From an uncultured Odoribacter sp. (GTDB lineage Bacteria > Bacteroidota > Bacteroidia > Bacteroidales > Marinifilaceae): a DNA stretch of 13,138 nt. The position numbers and the translations under genes were made by a program. Each line of letters starts with the position of its first letter. Position 1 is the first letter of the stretch. Under the pieces are notes generated by a model. That model was not told the origin of the DNA, made no database searches, and worked only from the letters and a program-made list of their open reading frames with translations. Location: contig CAKVCR010000046.1 in assembly GCA_934725835.1 (NCBI GenBank), forward strand, positions 1 to 13,138, read 5' to 3'. This document shows positions 12,602-13,138 of this stretch, piece by piece.

Positions 12602-13138
12602 ATGCTGAAAATAACTGAAGTTTATACGTTAAAAAGTGATTTGTTGGAGGTTCATATCTCTACATGGGGAGCTACGATAACTCGGATGATTGTTCCGGAT
12701 AAGGACGGTTGTCCCGTAGATGTATTGTTGGGTATGGAAAAGGGAGAGGATTATATGACTTCTGAATATATCGCTTCCGGGGCATATTTAGGGGCATGTA
12801 TAGGGCGCTATGCCAACCGGATTGCCGGTGGTACATTTGTGCTTGACGGTGTAAGATATCAGTTGGCGGTGAATAATGGCACCAATCATTTGCATGGAGG
12901 AGTCTGTGGCTTCGACAAAAAAATATGGGACGTTATTGCTTATGACGGACAAACGCTTACTCTGGGCTATTGCAGCCCTGACGGAGAGGAGGGCTACCCC
13001 GGGACGTTAAACGTTCGGATAACGTTTGCGGTGGTCGGTAGAGAGTTGAAAGTAAACTACCATGCGACGACCGATAAGAGTTGCTATGTGAGCTTGACAC
13101 ATCATCCTTATTTTAATCTGAATCCGGCAGGTAAAGAT
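12602..13138 (+). CDS. galM: Aldose 1-epimerase (mutarotase), 3' end outside window
   Basis: Interconverts alpha and beta anomers of galactose and glucose, supplying the alpha form used by GalK. The frame is open from the ATG at 12602 to the last base, giving 179 residues of an expected 340-370. The visible motifs are GRYANRIAGGTF (68-79), NHLHGG with the catalytic His H98, DGEEGYPG (127-134) and THHPYFNL with the second active-site His H168. The acid/base Glu lies in the missing C-terminal half. The residue before H168 is His, while the motif I know best is NHTYF. There is no signal peptide, so it acts in the cytoplasm, unlike some exported Bacteroidota mutarotases. It is divergent from galK-sglT. 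Confidence 0.93.
   Translation, partial: MLKITEVYTLKSDLLEVHISTWGATITRMIVPDKDGCPVDVLLGMEKGEDYMTSEYIASGAYLGACIGRYANRIAGGTFVLDGVRYQLAVNNGTNHLHGGVCGFDKKIWDVIAYDGQTLTLGYCSPDGEEGYPGTLNVRITFAVVGRELKVNYHATTDKSCYVSLTHHPYFNLNPAGKD

Overview
The window is about 13.1 kb of moderately AT-rich chromosome from a member of the Bacteroidales (Bacteroidota). Three things support this. The proteins closely resemble Bacteroides/Parabacteroides-type L25, ObgE, L34 and SGLT sequences. Gene starts mostly lack strong Shine-Dalgarno sequences. Several intergenic regions carry the Bacteroidota promoter form (TTTG, about 20 nt, then TAnnTTTG). Genus cannot be fixed by reading alone. There are 14 protein genes, two of them cut by the window edges. 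I see no rRNA, tRNA, IS element, CRISPR array or phage gene, and no intergenic gap exceeds about 210 bp.

Region 1 (1-3111, + strand) is a tight translation-linked operon: the end of rplY (ribosomal protein L25), pth (peptidyl-tRNA hydrolase), an S4/Hsp15-type RNA-binding protein, a DUF4924-like protein, and a secreted protein resembling DUF4097/adhesin-like families. It ends at a hairpin terminator shared with the converging obgE. Inside pth lies a perfect 26-bp palindrome, the most statistically surprising non-coding signal I found.

Region 2 (3110-5381) has hpt then obgE on the - strand, divergent from purE on the + strand. Purine salvage and de novo synthesis therefore share one 134-bp promoter region. 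purE ends in a strong 10-bp-stem terminator.

Region 3 (5444-8293) holds a large secreted protein with a ComEA-like helix-hairpin-helix module followed by a probable outer-membrane beta-barrel. Converging on it is an unrecognised 247-residue cytoplasmic protein, which lies just behind the rpmH terminator.

Region 4 (8313-9583) has rpmH (L34, 52 residues, - strand) with a textbook Bacteroidota promoter, divergent from a sigma-70 family gene. That sigma factor looks like a divergent paralogue of the housekeeping one, with an altered -35 recognition helix.

Region 5 (9602-13138) is a galactose-use module: galK then an SGLT-type Na+/sugar symporter gene on the - strand, and galM (cut by the window end) divergent on the + strand. 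Together they import galactose or glucose with sodium, interconvert the anomers and phosphorylate galactose at C1. Most of the window is ordinary core genome. The least understood parts are the HhH/barrel protein, the 247-residue protein and the sigma paralogue.
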